Positions 18,329 to 27,068 of a stretch of DNA of 64,000 nucleotides are shown one piece after another. Position 1 is the first letter of the stretch. The number at the start of each line of letters is the position of its first letter. A program made the position numbers and the translations under genes. The notes beneath the pieces are model-generated. The model searched no databases, was not told where the DNA came from, and was given only the letters and a program-made list of their open reading frames with translations. The DNA is from Paradevosia shaoguanensis (GTDB lineage Bacteria; Pseudomonadota; Alphaproteobacteria; Rhizobiales; Devosiaceae): positions 124,001-188,000 of the forward strand of contig NZ_CP068983.1 in the NCBI RefSeq assembly GCF_016801025.1. Direction: 5' to 3'.

Positions 18329-19006
18329 TCAGTGGAGCAGGTCGTCGACCTCGTCGACCACGGCTTCGCCGACTGCCAGCCCCACCACGAAGATAAGCCA
18401 CAGACAGACATAAAGCAGCACCACGCCGATGAGGGCGATGACTGTGCCGAGCATCATTGCGACCCCATCCTTGTTGAGGATGCCCACGCAGATGATGGCG
18501 AGGCCCAGTGACGGCAGCGTATTGGTGAAGGGGATGGGGAAGAGCATTGCCCCGCCCAGCAGGAACGCGAACACCGCCACGAAGGGCAGGAAGCCGCGCG
18601 AGGCCATCCAGGTGAAGCGGGCCTTGGAAAAACGCGAGATGACCCGCGTGAAGCGCGCAAGGAATTCGAGCAGCTTGAGCATGAGGCCAAGCGGCAGGCG
18701 CCGGTCGCCGACGAAGGACCAGAGCCGGATCGGGCGATCGGCCATCATCATCACCGAGAAGGCCATGATGGCGAGGCCGATAACCACGCTATAGCCGGGC
18801 GGACCAGGCAGCAGATTGAGCAGCGAAAAGACGAGGATCGCCAAGGCGTGCGATTTGCCGCCGAGGAGCTCGATCAGGCTGTTGCAGGTGATCTTCGCAT
18901 CGGGCTGGTCGGCGACTTCGTGGAGCCGCGCGAGGACGTCGGCGACGATGCCGGCAAGCGGAGAATCCGGCGGGAGATCGGCGGAGGCTGACGAGGCGTT
19001 GCTCAT
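18329..19006 (-). CDS. ExoD-like exopolysaccharide synthesis protein
   Basis: 225-aa inner-membrane protein of the ExoD family. A soluble N-part of about 60 residues contains the conserved ITCNSLIELLGGKSHALAIL, then several hydrophobic segments follow (PPGYSVVIGLAIMAFSVMM and the C-terminal half). ExoD of Sinorhizobium meliloti is linked to exopolysaccharide production and alkali tolerance; the molecular role is unclear. The ATG at 19006 has GAGG upstream; a TTG two codons earlier is less likely. Confidence 0.83.
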   Translation of the reverse strand: MSNASSASADLPPDSPLAGIVADVLARLHEVADQPDAKITCNSLIELLGGKSHALAILVFSLLNLLPGPPGYSVVIGLAIMAFSVMMMADRPIRLWSFVGDRRLPLGLMLKLLEFLARFTRVISRFSKARFTWMASRGFLPFVAVFAFLLGGAMLFPIPFTNTLPSLGLAIICVGILNKDGVAMMLGTVIALIGVVLLYVCLWLIFVVGLAVGEAVVDEVDDLLH

Positions 19007-19208
19007 GGGCAAGCCTCGGCGGAAATATTGGTGAGGTCCGGCACTTCGGCCGGGGACGTCTGCGACGATGTTGGGGTGACAGATGAATTGGTGATCTTCT
19101 GCCCCTCCCCGTTGGCTGGCTTAAGCCTTCGAGTTGAAGGCACTACGAGCCTACCTGCCTTGAGCGAAGGCGCGATGGGGTGGCTGTCCCTCTATTTGGC
19201 AATACGTC

Positions 19209-20357
19209 TCAAACTGCCGCCGTGGCACGGGTCGACGCCGCTGTGGGCAGGCCGAGAAAGCCCATGAGTTCGGAAGCGGCGGCGCTACCCGCGCGGTTGG
19301 CGCCGATGGTGGAGGCCGAGGGGCCATAACCAACGAGATGGATGCGCGGGTCCTTGAGGACCTGGGTGGCGAGCCGGCCAGTCATGGTGATGCCGCCGCT
19401 CGGTTCACGCAGCATCAGGGGCGCGAGGTGATCGAGCGAGGAGCGGAAGCCGGTGCACCAGAGGATGACGTCGGCATGCTGGACGCTGCCATCGTCCCAG
19501 CGCACGCCGTCTTCGGTGATTTCGGCAAACATCGGCAGGCGCTTGAGGACGCCGCGGGCGCGCATGGCTTCGATGGCGGGTGTGTTGCGCAGGCCCGTGA
19601 CGGAAACCACGGAATTGGGTGGCAGGCCGTTGCGGACGCGGTCTTCAACGAGTTTTACGGCGGCACGGCCGTCCTCCTCGGTGAAGCCGCCTTCGCGGAA
19701 GATCGGCTCGCGTCGGGTGACCCAGGTGGTGGAGGTGACCGTCGAGATTTCGTTGAGAAGCTGGATAGCCGATATGCCGCCGCCGACGATAACGACATGC
19801 TGGCCGACGAATTCGGCGGCGGTGCGGTAGTCGCGGGTGTGTAGCTGGCGGCCCTTGAAGCGGTCGCGGCCGGGATAGTCGGGGATATACGGCGTTTCCC
19901 AGGTGCCCGTGGCATTGATGATGCCTCGTGCCGAGAAGTGGCCGCGATCGGTTTCGACGCGCAGGCGGCTGGCGCGCTCGCAGACAGCCAGCACCGTGGT
20001 GGGGCGGACGACTTCCAGGCCGAAGGCCTTCTCGTATTCGGCGAAGTAGCGGGGCACGGCGATGGCGGCTTCGACCTCGTCGGCGCCCTCGCCCACCGTT
20101 TCGGCGAAGGACATGCCGGGAAGATCGTGGATGCGGTTGACGGTGCTCAGGGTCAGCGATGGCCAGCGGAACTGCCAGGCGCCGCCGGCCTGGGGCGACT
20201 GATCGAGGACGATGAAGCCGCGCCCGACATCGAGCCCGCGACGCTTGAGGTGATAGGCCGACGACAGGCCCGCCTGCCCGGCTCCGATGACGACGATTTC
20301 GGTCTTGATGGCAATGCCCGATTGGGGCGGCGGAGGCGTGTCGGGGTTCGGGCGCAT
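19209..20357 (-). CDS. Flavin-containing NAD(P)-binding monooxygenase
   Basis: 382-aa oxidoreductase of the flavin monooxygenase/CzcO-like group. The FAD motif GAGQAGLS lies near residue 26, and a second Rossmann motif GGGISAIQ near residue 195 binds NAD(P)H. LWCTGFR in the C-terminal half is typical of these enzymes. GTG and ATG are adjacent; the ATG at 20357 follows TTGAGGTG. No clear operon partner. The 200-bp gap between it and exoD shows no gene. Substrate unknown. Confidence 0.85.
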   Translation of the reverse strand: MRPNPDTPPPPQSGIAIKTEIVVIGAGQAGLSSAYHLKRRGLDVGRGFIVLDQSPQAGGAWQFRWPSLTLSTVNRIHDLPGMSFAETVGEGADEVEAAIAVPRYFAEYEKAFGLEVVRPTTVLAVCERASRLRVETDRGHFSARGIINATGTWETPYIPDYPGRDRFKGRQLHTRDYRTAAEFVGQHVVIVGGGISAIQLLNEISTVTSTTWVTRREPIFREGGFTEEDGRAAVKLVEDRVRNGLPPNSVVSVTGLRNTPAIEAMRARGVLKRLPMFAEITEDGVRWDDGSVQHADVILWCTGFRSSLDHLAPLMLREPSGGITMTGRLATQVLKDPRIHLVGYGPSASTIGANRAGSAAASELMGFLGLPTAASTRATAAV

Positions 20358-20422
20358 CACCTCAAGGTAGTCGCGCCGGGCCGCGTTCGCCAGCCCGGCA
20401 CGACAGGACTTTGCAGCGACGA

Positions 20423-20809
20423 TCAGGCGAGCGCCTTGGCCTTGAGCTTTTCGAACTCGGCCTGGGTGATCGTGCCCTGGTCGAGCAGGACCTTGGCGCT
20501 GGCGATCTGGTCGGCGGCGTTGGTGCCGGCGACGCGCTTGATATAGGCATCCGCCTCCTCACGCGCTTCGTTGACCTGCTGGGACTGCCGGTCGGCCATG
20601 CCACCGCCGCGTGCGATGAGGTAGACGAGCGCCGTGATCAGCGGGAAGACGATGAGGAAGATAACCCAGATCGCCTTGGCGAAGCCGCCAAGCGAGCGAT
20701 CGCGAAACAGGTCGACGATAATCTGGAACAGCACCACGAGGTAGGCGATGAAGAAGAACGTGGAGACGATCAGCCAGAGAAATTCCCAGAAATTGGAAGA
20801 AAAGGTCAT
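20423..20809 (-). CDS. PLDc_N/SHOCT-domain membrane protein
   Basis: 128-aa small membrane protein. Two hydrophobic segments (about residues 8-32 and 44-66) form a PLDc_N-like membrane domain, and the C-terminal 30 residues (AKVLLDQGTITQAEFEKLKA) form a SHOCT oligomerisation motif. Start ATG at 20809 with AAGGGAG upstream. Function unknown; such proteins are usually envelope-associated. Confidence 0.85.
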   Translation of the reverse strand: MTFSSNFWEFLWLIVSTFFFIAYLVVLFQIIVDLFRDRSLGGFAKAIWVIFLIVFPLITALVYLIARGGGMADRQSQQVNEAREEADAYIKRVAGTNAADQIASAKVLLDQGTITQAEFEKLKAKALA

Positions 20810-20966
20810 CGAAGCAGCTCCCTTGCTCAGCCAGTACCCGCATTGTCGCCGCAAGCGCTTGGGCGGCAGCCTGCATTAACCGAGTAGAGTCAGGAGTATA
20901 GCGGAGGTTACCGGGGCGCGATTGGCCCACAATCCCGTGACTTCGCAATCCGTCCAATAATTCGCG

Positions 20967-21824
20967 CTAGCCGTTGCGACGCCGCCAGGCAGCGGGCGCT
21001 TCGCCTTCGCGCAGACGGAAGAAGCGGGAGAAATAGGCCGGGTCCCTGAAGCCGGTCTCGAGCGCGATATCCTCCACCGAACGGATGGTAAAAAGCAAGA
21101 GCCGCTTGGCTTCCAGCAGGCGCCGGCTGAGCACCACTTCCTTGGGCGGCATCTTGAGGACCTGGCGGGAGGCCTTGTCGAGTAGGTGCGGCGTGGTGCC
21201 GAGAAGATCGACATATTTTTCCATCGGCCAGCCCTCGCGGAAATGCTCGTCGACCGAGCGACGGAATGCCAGAGCGAGCGCCAGCGCGGGAGACGAGGCG
21301 ATGCTCGGCCGGTCGGCATTGAGGCGGGCTATGTAGGAGAGCGAGACGGCGACGAGGTTGGTCAGGATGTCGTCGTTGCGGACGCCCTGGCGGTATTCTC
21401 GTGCGATCATGGCCAGAGTGTCGGCAAGTCCGGTCCAGGCTGGCGAGTGCGGCTCGCCACCGACGAAGACGGGGCCATCGAGCGCCAGGCTCGTCTGGGC
21501 GGCCAGTTGCTTGAGCATGCCGTCGGCGACGGAGACGACCAGCGCGTCCGTACCCGGCTCGATGGTGAAACCATGGACGACATTGCTGGGGACGAAGCTC
21601 GCAGTCGGCGCCGAAAAGTCCCAGACCTGGTCCTCGATGCGATAGACACCCCGGCCGCTGGTCCAGAAGGTGATCTGCCCCATCTGCGCATGCTTGTGCG
21701 GCAGAACCTTGCCTAAATGTATGTTATTTCTTTCTCTTACGGTTTCAACATGGAGAAATCCCACGTCGAGTGCGCGACTGGGTTCGCCGTAGACAAAGAA
21801 ATCCGGAATATCGACCTGTTTCAT
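20967..21824 (-). CDS. hpaA: AraC-family activator of 4-HPA hydroxylase genes
   Basis: 285-aa regulator. The N-terminal cupin domain (residues about 1-150; LPHKHAQMGQITFWTSGRG) senses the aromatic acid, and the C-terminal AraC helix-turn-helix pair has SVEDIALETGFRDPAYFSRFF. Layout and sequence match the HpaA/PobR group that activates hydroxylases of hydroxylated aromatic acids. It is divergent from hpaBC with about 90 bp between, the classic arrangement. The inducer is likely 4-hydroxyphenylacetate. The chosen ATG starts the cupin domain; the frame stays open 45 codons upstream into the intergenic region. Confidence 0.85.
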   Translation of the reverse strand: MKQVDIPDFFVYGEPSRALDVGFLHVETVRERNNIHLGKVLPHKHAQMGQITFWTSGRGVYRIEDQVWDFSAPTASFVPSNVVHGFTIEPGTDALVVSVADGMLKQLAAQTSLALDGPVFVGGEPHSPAWTGLADTLAMIAREYRQGVRNDDILTNLVAVSLSYIARLNADRPSIASSPALALALAFRRSVDEHFREGWPMEKYVDLLGTTPHLLDKASRQVLKMPPKEVVLSRRLLEAKRLLLFTIRSVEDIALETGFRDPAYFSRFFRLREGEAPAAWRRRNG

Positions 21825-21915
21825 TTCGCCGGAAAAAGTACCAGCGATTTTACTCCTTTGTCCATGCCGTCGCGAAGCGGACGCGCCTATCCTCGGGACA
21901 AAGAGGAGGATCGTG

Positions 21916-23451
21916 ATGCGATCAGAAGATTTCCGCGCGGACAAGTCGCGCCCGTTCACCGGCGCCGAATACCTGGCCAGCCTGAGGGACGACCGCGAGG
22001 TCTATATCAATGGCGAGCGCGTTGCCGACGTCACGGCCCACCCGGCCATGCGCAATTCCGCCCGCTCGCTGGCACGGCTCTACGATGCGCTGCACGACCA
22101 GAACCGGCGCGAGACACTGACCTCGCCGACCGATACCGGCTCGGGTGGCTATACGCACAAATATTTCCGCGTGGCGAAGTCGAGTTCCGAGCTCGTCGCG
22201 CAGCAGGGCGCGATCGCCGAGTGGGCGCGCATGTCCTATGGCTGGATGGGGCGCACCGCCGACTACAAGGCGGCGCTGATGAACACGCTTGGCGCCAATG
22301 CCGACTGGTACGGCCCGTTCAAGGAGAACGCGCAGGCCTGGCACAAGCGTGCCCAGGAAGCGGTGCTCTTCATGAACCACGCCATCGTCAACCCGCCCAT
22401 CGACCGTCACAAGCCGGCCGACCAGGTGAAGGACGTCTTCGTCCACATCACCAAGGAAACCGATGCGGGCATCTATGTGTCGGGCGCGAAGGTGGTGGCG
22501 ACGTCGTCGGCGCTCACGCACTACAATTTCCTGGCGCAGAGCTCGGCCACGGTGACGGAAGACCCGTCGCTTTCGGTGATGTTCATCGTGCCGATGAATG
22601 CACCTGGCATCAAGATGTTCTGCCGCGTCTCCTATGAAGAGACCGCCAATCGCGTGGGGCAGCCTTTCGACTATCCGCTCTCCTCGCGGTTCGACGAGAA
22701 CGACGCCATCCTCGTGCTCGACAATGTCTTCATCCCCTGGGAAGACGTGCTGGTGCTGCGCGATGCGCCGAAAATTCTGTCGTTCCACCCGGCCTCGGGC
22801 TTCATGCACGGCTATTGCTTCCAGGGCTGCACGCGCTTTGCGGTGAAGCTGGACTTCCTGGCCGGGCTCCTGGCCAAAGCGCTGCGCGCGACCGGCGGCG
22901 ATGCATTCCGCGGCAACCAGGCGGCGCTCGGCGAGGTCATTGCTCTCAGGCACATGTTCTGGAGCTTTTCGAACGCCATGGCCTACAATCCGCAGCCATG
23001 GGCCAATGGCGCGGTGCTGCCGAACCTCGAGGCGGCGCTTTCGTACCGCACCTTCATGTCCGAAGCCTATCCGCGCGTGATCGAGACGATCCGCAAGGTC
23101 ATCGCCTCGGGGCTCATCTACCTGCCGTCATCGGCGCGGGACTTCGACAATCCGGAGATCAACCGGTACCTGGCGCAATATGTCCGCGGGTCGAACGACA
23201 TGAGCCATATCGAGCGCATCAAGATCATGAAGCTGCTCTGGGATGCGACGGGCACGGAGTTCGGCGGACGCCATGCGCTCTACGAGCTCAACTATGCCGG
23301 TGCGCCTGAAGAGGTGCGGCTGCAGGTGCTCAAGGGCGCCGAGCGCGGCGGGCGGCTCAAGCAGATGGAGGAACTCGTCGATACCTGCATGAGCGACTAC
23401 GACGAGAACGGCTGGACCGGCGACACCTGGCTGCCGCCCCTGAGCAACTGA
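21916..23451 (+). CDS. hpaB: 4-hydroxyphenylacetate 3-monooxygenase, oxygenase
   Basis: 511-aa large subunit of the two-component flavin hydroxylase that converts 4-hydroxyphenylacetate to 3,4-dihydroxyphenylacetate (homoprotocatechuate) with FADH2 supplied by HpaC. Typical HpaB blocks are present: RVADVTAHPAMRNSARS near residue 35, TGSGGYTHKYF, and the C-terminal LYELNYAGAPE. Length is usual for the family. ATG at 21916 follows AGAGGAGG; a GTG one codon earlier is possible. The flavin reductase gene follows 17 bp downstream. Confidence 0.93.
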   Translation: MRSEDFRADKSRPFTGAEYLASLRDDREVYINGERVADVTAHPAMRNSARSLARLYDALHDQNRRETLTSPTDTGSGGYTHKYFRVAKSSSELVAQQGAIAEWARMSYGWMGRTADYKAALMNTLGANADWYGPFKENAQAWHKRAQEAVLFMNHAIVNPPIDRHKPADQVKDVFVHITKETDAGIYVSGAKVVATSSALTHYNFLAQSSATVTEDPSLSVMFIVPMNAPGIKMFCRVSYEETANRVGQPFDYPLSSRFDENDAILVLDNVFIPWEDVLVLRDAPKILSFHPASGFMHGYCFQGCTRFAVKLDFLAGLLAKALRATGGDAFRGNQAALGEVIALRHMFWSFSNAMAYNPQPWANGAVLPNLEAALSYRTFMSEAYPRVIETIRKVIASGLIYLPSSARDFDNPEINRYLAQYVRGSNDMSHIERIKIMKLLWDATGTEFGGRHALYELNYAGAPEEVRLQVLKGAERGGRLKQMEELVDTCMSDYDENGWTGDTWLPPLSN

Positions 23452-23468
23452 CGCCAGAGGAGGGGTAG

Positions 23469-23981
23469 ATGCCCGACCTCGTTACCAAGACCGAATTCCG
23501 CAACGCGATGGCGCGGGTCTGCGCGCCCGTCAACATCATCACCACGGACGGCTCTGCCGGCCGTGGCGGGTTCACCGCCACGGCGATGTGCTCGGTGTCG
23601 GACGAGCCGCCTACCCTGCTGGTCTGCATGAACGGACGGTCGGCGCAGTGCGACCTGTTCCTCGCCAACAAGCGGTTCTGCGTCAATGTGCTCACCCACG
23701 AGCACATGCACCTGGCCGGCAAGTTCGCCGGCGGGACGCAGGACATGACGGAGCGCTATGCGGCGGCGCAATGGCTCAAGATGGCGTCAGGCACGCCTGC
23801 GCTGGCCGACGCCATCGTCAATTTCGATTGCGAGATCGAGATGGTGCACCATGTGGGCACGCATAACGTGATGATCGGGCGGGTGACGGGCGTCCGCCAT
23901 CGGCCGGACGGCAACGCCCTGCTCTATGTCGACCGCACCTATGTGCATGTCCCGACCCAGCTTGGCAGCTTCGGCGGCTAG
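23469..23981 (+). CDS. hpaC: 4-HPA monooxygenase flavin reductase component
   Basis: 170-aa NAD(P)H:flavin oxidoreductase of the HpaC type. It starts FRNAMARVCAPVNIITTDG, with the GFTATAMCSVSDEPPTLLVC flavin-binding block and a C-terminal GRVTGVR segment. Supplies reduced flavin to HpaB. The gene has GGAGG upstream and forms a two-gene operon with hpaB. Confidence 0.92.
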   Translation: MPDLVTKTEFRNAMARVCAPVNIITTDGSAGRGGFTATAMCSVSDEPPTLLVCMNGRSAQCDLFLANKRFCVNVLTHEHMHLAGKFAGGTQDMTERYAAAQWLKMASGTPALADAIVNFDCEIEMVHHVGTHNVMIGRVTGVRHRPDGNALLYVDRTYVHVPTQLGSFGG

Positions 23982-24038
23982 GGTCCGTACTCAATTGCAC
24001 CGGTAGATGAGGTTGCGATGGCCGCCCCACCCACCGGA

Positions 24039-24130
24039 CTTCCCCGGACTTGATCCGGGGCCCATTGCCCCCTCCACTCGAGTGGAGCAATCCGTGGGCC
24101 CCGGCTCTGCGGCCGGGGAAGTTCAGTGGT
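24039..24130. repeat. Interspersed palindromic repeat, copy B
   Basis: Begins with the dyad CCCCGGACTTGATCCGGGG, then GCCCATTGC, CTCCACTCGAGTGGAG, ATCCGTGGGCCCCGGC and CGGCCGGGGAAGT. Most of this matches copy A at 10338-10425 in the same order; the first dyad differs. It occupies the 240-bp gap between hpaC and the EamA gene and could act as a bidirectional terminator for these converging genes. Confidence 0.6.
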
Positions 24131-24221
24131 TGTGGCGCGCAGACGGACAGCGCTTCCGTTGGACTCTGTCAGACGAAGAAATAAGCGCTCTGGGGGCGCC
24201 GGGACTTGTTGAGGACGGACC

Positions 24222-24656
24222 CTAGGGGACGGCGACAAGCACCGCACCGGCCGTGATCAGGGCAATTCCCACCCAGTTCACGGTCGAATAGCGCTCGCCG
24301 AGGAAGGTGAAGGCGAAGACGGCGACAAGCACGACGCTGAGCTTATCGATCGGCGCCACCTGCCCCGCGGGCCCGAGCTTGAGCGCCCGGAAATAGCAGA
24401 TCCACGACGCGGCTGTCGCCAGGCCCGAGAGCAGCAGGAACAGCCAGGTCTTGTTGGAGACGGTGCTGGGCGATTGCCAGTTGCCGGTGGCAAAGACCAT
24501 GCCGCCCGCCGCCACAAGGATGACGATGGTGCGGATAAAGGTGGCGAAATCGGAATTGATGTTTTCGATGCCCACCTTGGCGAAGATCGCGGTCAACGCC
24601 GCGAAAGCGGCTGACAACAACGCCCAGATAAGCCAGGATTCCCCGGTGCCTGCCAT
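24222..24656 (-). CDS. EamA/DMT transporter, single-domain
   Basis: 144-aa membrane protein equal to one EamA domain of the drug/metabolite transporter superfamily, with about five hydrophobic segments. Most DMT proteins have two such domains (about 300 aa), so this half-size form would have to dimerise. Start ATG with AGGAGG upstream. Near the hpa genes it might export or import aromatic compounds, but nothing in the sequence shows the substrate. Confidence 0.8.
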   Translation of the reverse strand: MAGTGESWLIWALLSAAFAALTAIFAKVGIENINSDFATFIRTIVILVAAGGMVFATGNWQSPSTVSNKTWLFLLLSGLATAASWICYFRALKLGPAGQVAPIDKLSVVLVAVFAFTFLGERYSTVNWVGIALITAGAVLVAVP

Positions 24657-24716
24657 TTTCAACCTCCTGCCAGACAGCAGGAGCATAGCGAAAGCGGCGA
24701 GTCGCCCAAAATGAAT

Positions 24717-24750
24717 GACCCGGCCAGGAGGTGGAAACTCCGGCCGGGTC
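24717..24750. other. Hairpin in permease/EamA gap
   Basis: Inverted repeat GACCCGGCC (24717-24725) / GGCCGGGTC (24742-24750), with an inner GGAG/CTCC pairing. One of three consecutive hairpins downstream of the amino-acid permease gene. Confidence 0.5.
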
Positions 24751-24776
24751 AAAACTTCAATCGGCGAAGATTGAAG
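24751..24776 (-). terminator. Intrinsic terminator of the amino-acid permease gene
   Basis: On the minus strand CTTCAATC-(6-nt loop)-GATTGAAG is followed directly by TTTT. It lies about 97 bp after the permease stop codon. The form fits a Rho-independent terminator. Confidence 0.6.
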
Positions 24777-24823
24777 CAGCGCCCAAGTACTCCAAGCGGC
24801 GGCCGAGAGCAACCAGAAAGTGA

Positions 24824-24847
24824 GGCGGCGGCCCGAAGACCGCCGCC
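24824..24847 (-). terminator. GC-rich hairpin after the permease stop
   Basis: Perfect 8-bp stem GGCGGCGG / CCGCCGCC with an 8-nt loop, 26 bp after the permease stop on the minus strand, followed by CTCACTTTCT. Probably a 3'-end stabiliser or a first weak terminator ahead of 24751-24776. Confidence 0.45.
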
Positions 24848-24872
24848 CCTGCTTGCCCCCAGGGAGGAGACG

Positions 24873-26318
24873 CTAGTAGCGAGCGCTGCCCAGCGCCTCG
24901 AACGCCGCGGCACTGCGCGAGCGCAGGCCGATAGCGAGAGCGGCGCCGACCAGTGCAGCGATCAGCACGATGGCAGGCAGGAACCAGCCCAGGGTGCCGG
25001 AGGCGCCCGAGAGGTTGCCGAAGTTGATGACGATCTGCGAAATCACGACGAGAAAGGCCAGGCCGGACAGCACCGGCAAGATCCACGCCTTGAGCGGATT
25101 GGCCTCGAGCCCGGCATTGCGCGAAAAGAAGGCCACGACCGCAAAGGACGTCGCCGCCATCAAGACGATGATGCCCAACGTGCCGACATTGGTGAGCCAG
25201 GAAAAGAGGTTGAGCACCGGGTCCTGCCCGGTGACGGCGAAGAGCGTTATCACTGCTACGGCGATGACGGTCTGGACGATCGAGGCGACGTGCGGGCTCT
25301 GGAACTGGCGGTGCGTCACGCCGATCCCCGAGGGCAAGAGGCCTTCGCGGCCGGCGACGTACATGTAGCGGGCGACGCCGTTGTGGAACGCGGTGACGCC
25401 GGCAAAGAGGCTGGTGACGAAGAGAATGCTCATCAACTGGCTCAGCCAGGTGCCGACATAACGGTCGGAGAGCGTGAAAAGGAAGGTGGTCGGGTCTTCG
25501 AGCGCACCGATCTCGCCGACGAGCTTGTCCACGCCCGCACCATTGGCCATGAGCCAGGAGGTGAACATGTAGAAGATGCCGATGAGTAGCACCGAGATAT
25601 AGGTGGCGCGGGGCACCGTGCGGGTCGGCTCGCGGGCTTCCTCGGAATAGATGGTGGTGGCTTCAAAGCCGATGAAGGCGGCAAAGCAGAAGAGGATGCC
25701 GATGGCGGGCGAGCCCTGGAAGAACTGCGCCGGCGTGAACGGCGCGAGGCTGAGGCCGCTGTCGCCGCCCTGCCCGATGATGGCGAAATCGAGGATGAGC
25801 ACCACGAGGTATTCGAGAACCACGAGGACGGTGAGGACCTTGGCCGAGATATCGACGCGGCGGTAGCCCAGCACGGCCACCAGCGCGATGCCGAGATAGC
25901 ACCAAGCCCACCACGGCAGGTTGATGCCCCAGCCGGCCAGAAGCCCGGAGGTGGCAGCGCCGAAGAGGCCGAAGACGCCGATCTGCATGCAATTATAGCT
26001 GACAATGGCGATGATCGCCGCGGCGCCACCGGCCACGCCACCCAGCCCGCGGGTAGTATAGGCGTAGAAGGCGCCGGCATTGCGCACGTGGCGCGACATG
26101 GCGACATAGCCGACCGCGAAGAGCAGCAGCAGCGCAGTGACGAGAATGAAGGTGGCGGGGATGCCCGCCCCGTTGCCCAGCAACATGCTGAGCGGCACGC
26201 CGCCGGCTACCGCGGTCAGCGGCGCAGCGGCGGAAACGACGAGAAAGGTGACGGCCGCAACGCCAAGGCTGTTCTTGCGCAGCTGATTGGCCTGGCCGTC
26301 GGAAGTTGTTGTGGTCAA
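24873..26318 (-). CDS. APC-family amino acid/amine permease
   Basis: 481-aa inner-membrane permease of the amino acid-polyamine-organocation superfamily with about 12 to 14 hydrophobic segments. Conserved marks are an N-terminal SAAAPLTAVAGGVP, the helix-6 region FAAFIGFEATTIYSEEAREP, and GREGLLPSGIG. The start is a TTG at 26318 with GGAGGGAG upstream; no ATG fits. Its promoter carries both regulatory motifs found at the 37.4 and 50.6 kb promoters. With the aromatic amino acid decarboxylase nearby it may import tyrosine, DOPA or an arylethylamine (inference). Confidence 0.88.
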   Translation of the reverse strand: MTTTTSDGQANQLRKNSLGVAAVTFLVVSAAAPLTAVAGGVPLSMLLGNGAGIPATFILVTALLLLFAVGYVAMSRHVRNAGAFYAYTTRGLGGVAGGAAAIIAIVSYNCMQIGVFGLFGAATSGLLAGWGINLPWWAWCYLGIALVAVLGYRRVDISAKVLTVLVVLEYLVVLILDFAIIGQGGDSGLSLAPFTPAQFFQGSPAIGILFCFAAFIGFEATTIYSEEAREPTRTVPRATYISVLLIGIFYMFTSWLMANGAGVDKLVGEIGALEDPTTFLFTLSDRYVGTWLSQLMSILFVTSLFAGVTAFHNGVARYMYVAGREGLLPSGIGVTHRQFQSPHVASIVQTVIAVAVITLFAVTGQDPVLNLFSWLTNVGTLGIIVLMAATSFAVVAFFSRNAGLEANPLKAWILPVLSGLAFLVVISQIVINFGNLSGASGTLGWFLPAIVLIAALVGAALAIGLRSRSAAAFEALGSARY

Positions 26319-26357
26319 GGCTCCCTCCTGCTCAACCGTGATGCACCTCCTCCGATC

Positions 26358-26374
26358 GGTTTATTATTCGAACC
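26358..26374 (-). promoter_or_regulatory. Inverted repeat GGTTC-N7-AAACC, permease promoter
   Basis: Minus strand GGTTCGAATAATAAACC. Closely similar sites at 37436-37452 and 50670-50686. It starts 46 bp downstream of the TTGACA of the HpaR-like element and ends about 39 bp before the TTG start. The binding protein is unknown; the IclR or FeaR-like regulators of this window are candidates. Confidence 0.55.
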
Positions 26375-26414
26375 ATTGGTGCATTCGGAAAGTCTGACAG
26401 CGTTTCCCGATCGC

Positions 26415-26440
26415 TGTCAACTTATTTCACGTGTTAAGTA
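26415..26440 (-). promoter_or_regulatory. HpaR-like operator with -35, permease promoter (S1)
   Basis: Minus strand TACTTAAC-ACGTGAA-ATAAG-TTGACA. 23 of 26 bases match the site at 37372 and 22 of 26 match that at 50606. The dyad TTAAC/GTGAA lies immediately upstream of a consensus -35. Lies between hpaR and the permease gene. Confidence 0.65.
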
Positions 26441-26472
26441 TATGAGCGCAGGAATGCCGGCGGAGCTGCCGT

Positions 26473-26901
26473 CTATTCCTGGCTTTTGATGAGGGCTTCG
26501 AGCATGTCGAGCAGCTTTTCGAGCTCTTCCGGCCCGTACTTGCGTTCGATCTCGCGATAGATGGCGCGGCGCTCGGGGGCGAGTTCCTCGATCATGGTCA
26601 TCCCGGCGGGGGCGATGGCGAGCTGCACGCGGCGGCCGTCGTCCTCGAACTTTCCGCGGGTGATGAGGCTGCGATCTTCCAGCGCCTTGATGATGCGCGT
26701 GAGGCTGGGCGCCAGAATCGAGGCGCGCTCGGCGACCTCGGTGGCATCGAGCGGGCTGTTTTCCCCCAGGACGCGCAGAACGCGCCATTGCTGCTCGGTG
26801 ACGTCGTGCCGGGCCAGCATGGGCCGGAAGTTGAGCATTACCGCCTCGCGAGCGCGCAGCAGCGACATGGGCAGCGATCTGCGAGTATTTCTTGGCAGCA
26901 C
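26473..26901 (-). CDS. hpaR: MarR-family repressor of homoprotocatechuate operon
   Basis: 142-aa winged-helix regulator of the HpaR/HpcR type: TRRSLPMSLLRAREAVMLNFRPML, then VTEQQWRVLRVL, and the DNA-recognition helix region SILAPSLTRIIKALEDRSLI. HpaR represses the meta-pathway genes and is released by the aromatic acid. The start is placed at a GTG (26901) preceded by GGAGG at 5 bp; this keeps the conserved NTRRSLPM, which the downstream ATG would lose. Divergent from hpaF with a TTAAC-N2-GTTAA site between them. Confidence 0.9.
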   Translation of the reverse strand: MLPRNTRRSLPMSLLRAREAVMLNFRPMLARHDVTEQQWRVLRVLGENSPLDATEVAERASILAPSLTRIIKALEDRSLITRGKFEDDGRRVQLAIAPAGMTMIEELAPERRAIYREIERKYGPEELEKLLDMLEALIKSQE

Positions 26902-27000
26902 GACGGCCTCCGACAAGTCTCTGGTATGGCAGGCCATGCTCTGCCAATAGCGGCTATATTCCGTTTTTCCCGCCGATGGCAAACGGGTCGCGCAAACGGC

Positions 27001-27036
27001 TTGACACGGACCGTAATTTATTTAACACGTTAAGTA
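27001..27036 (+). promoter_or_regulatory. hpaF operon promoter with HpaR operator (S2)
   Basis: Plus-strand TTGACA at 27001-27006, followed by the dyad TTAACACGTTAA (27022-27033) over the -10 region. Read on the minus strand, TACTTAACGTGTTAAATAAATT matches 20 of 22 bases of the site at 50606. It lies in the hpaR/hpaF divergent gap, so it can repress the catabolic operon and hpaR itself. The second GGTTC motif of the other three promoters is absent here. Confidence 0.72.
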
Positions 27037-27068
27037 CATTCAACCGGCCGCAGAGTCGGAGGGAGCCG

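Noticed and set aside
19013-19208. Possible small gene between the exoD-like and monooxygenase genes
   Set aside because: No frame with a ribosome site and plausible composition; left as non-coding.
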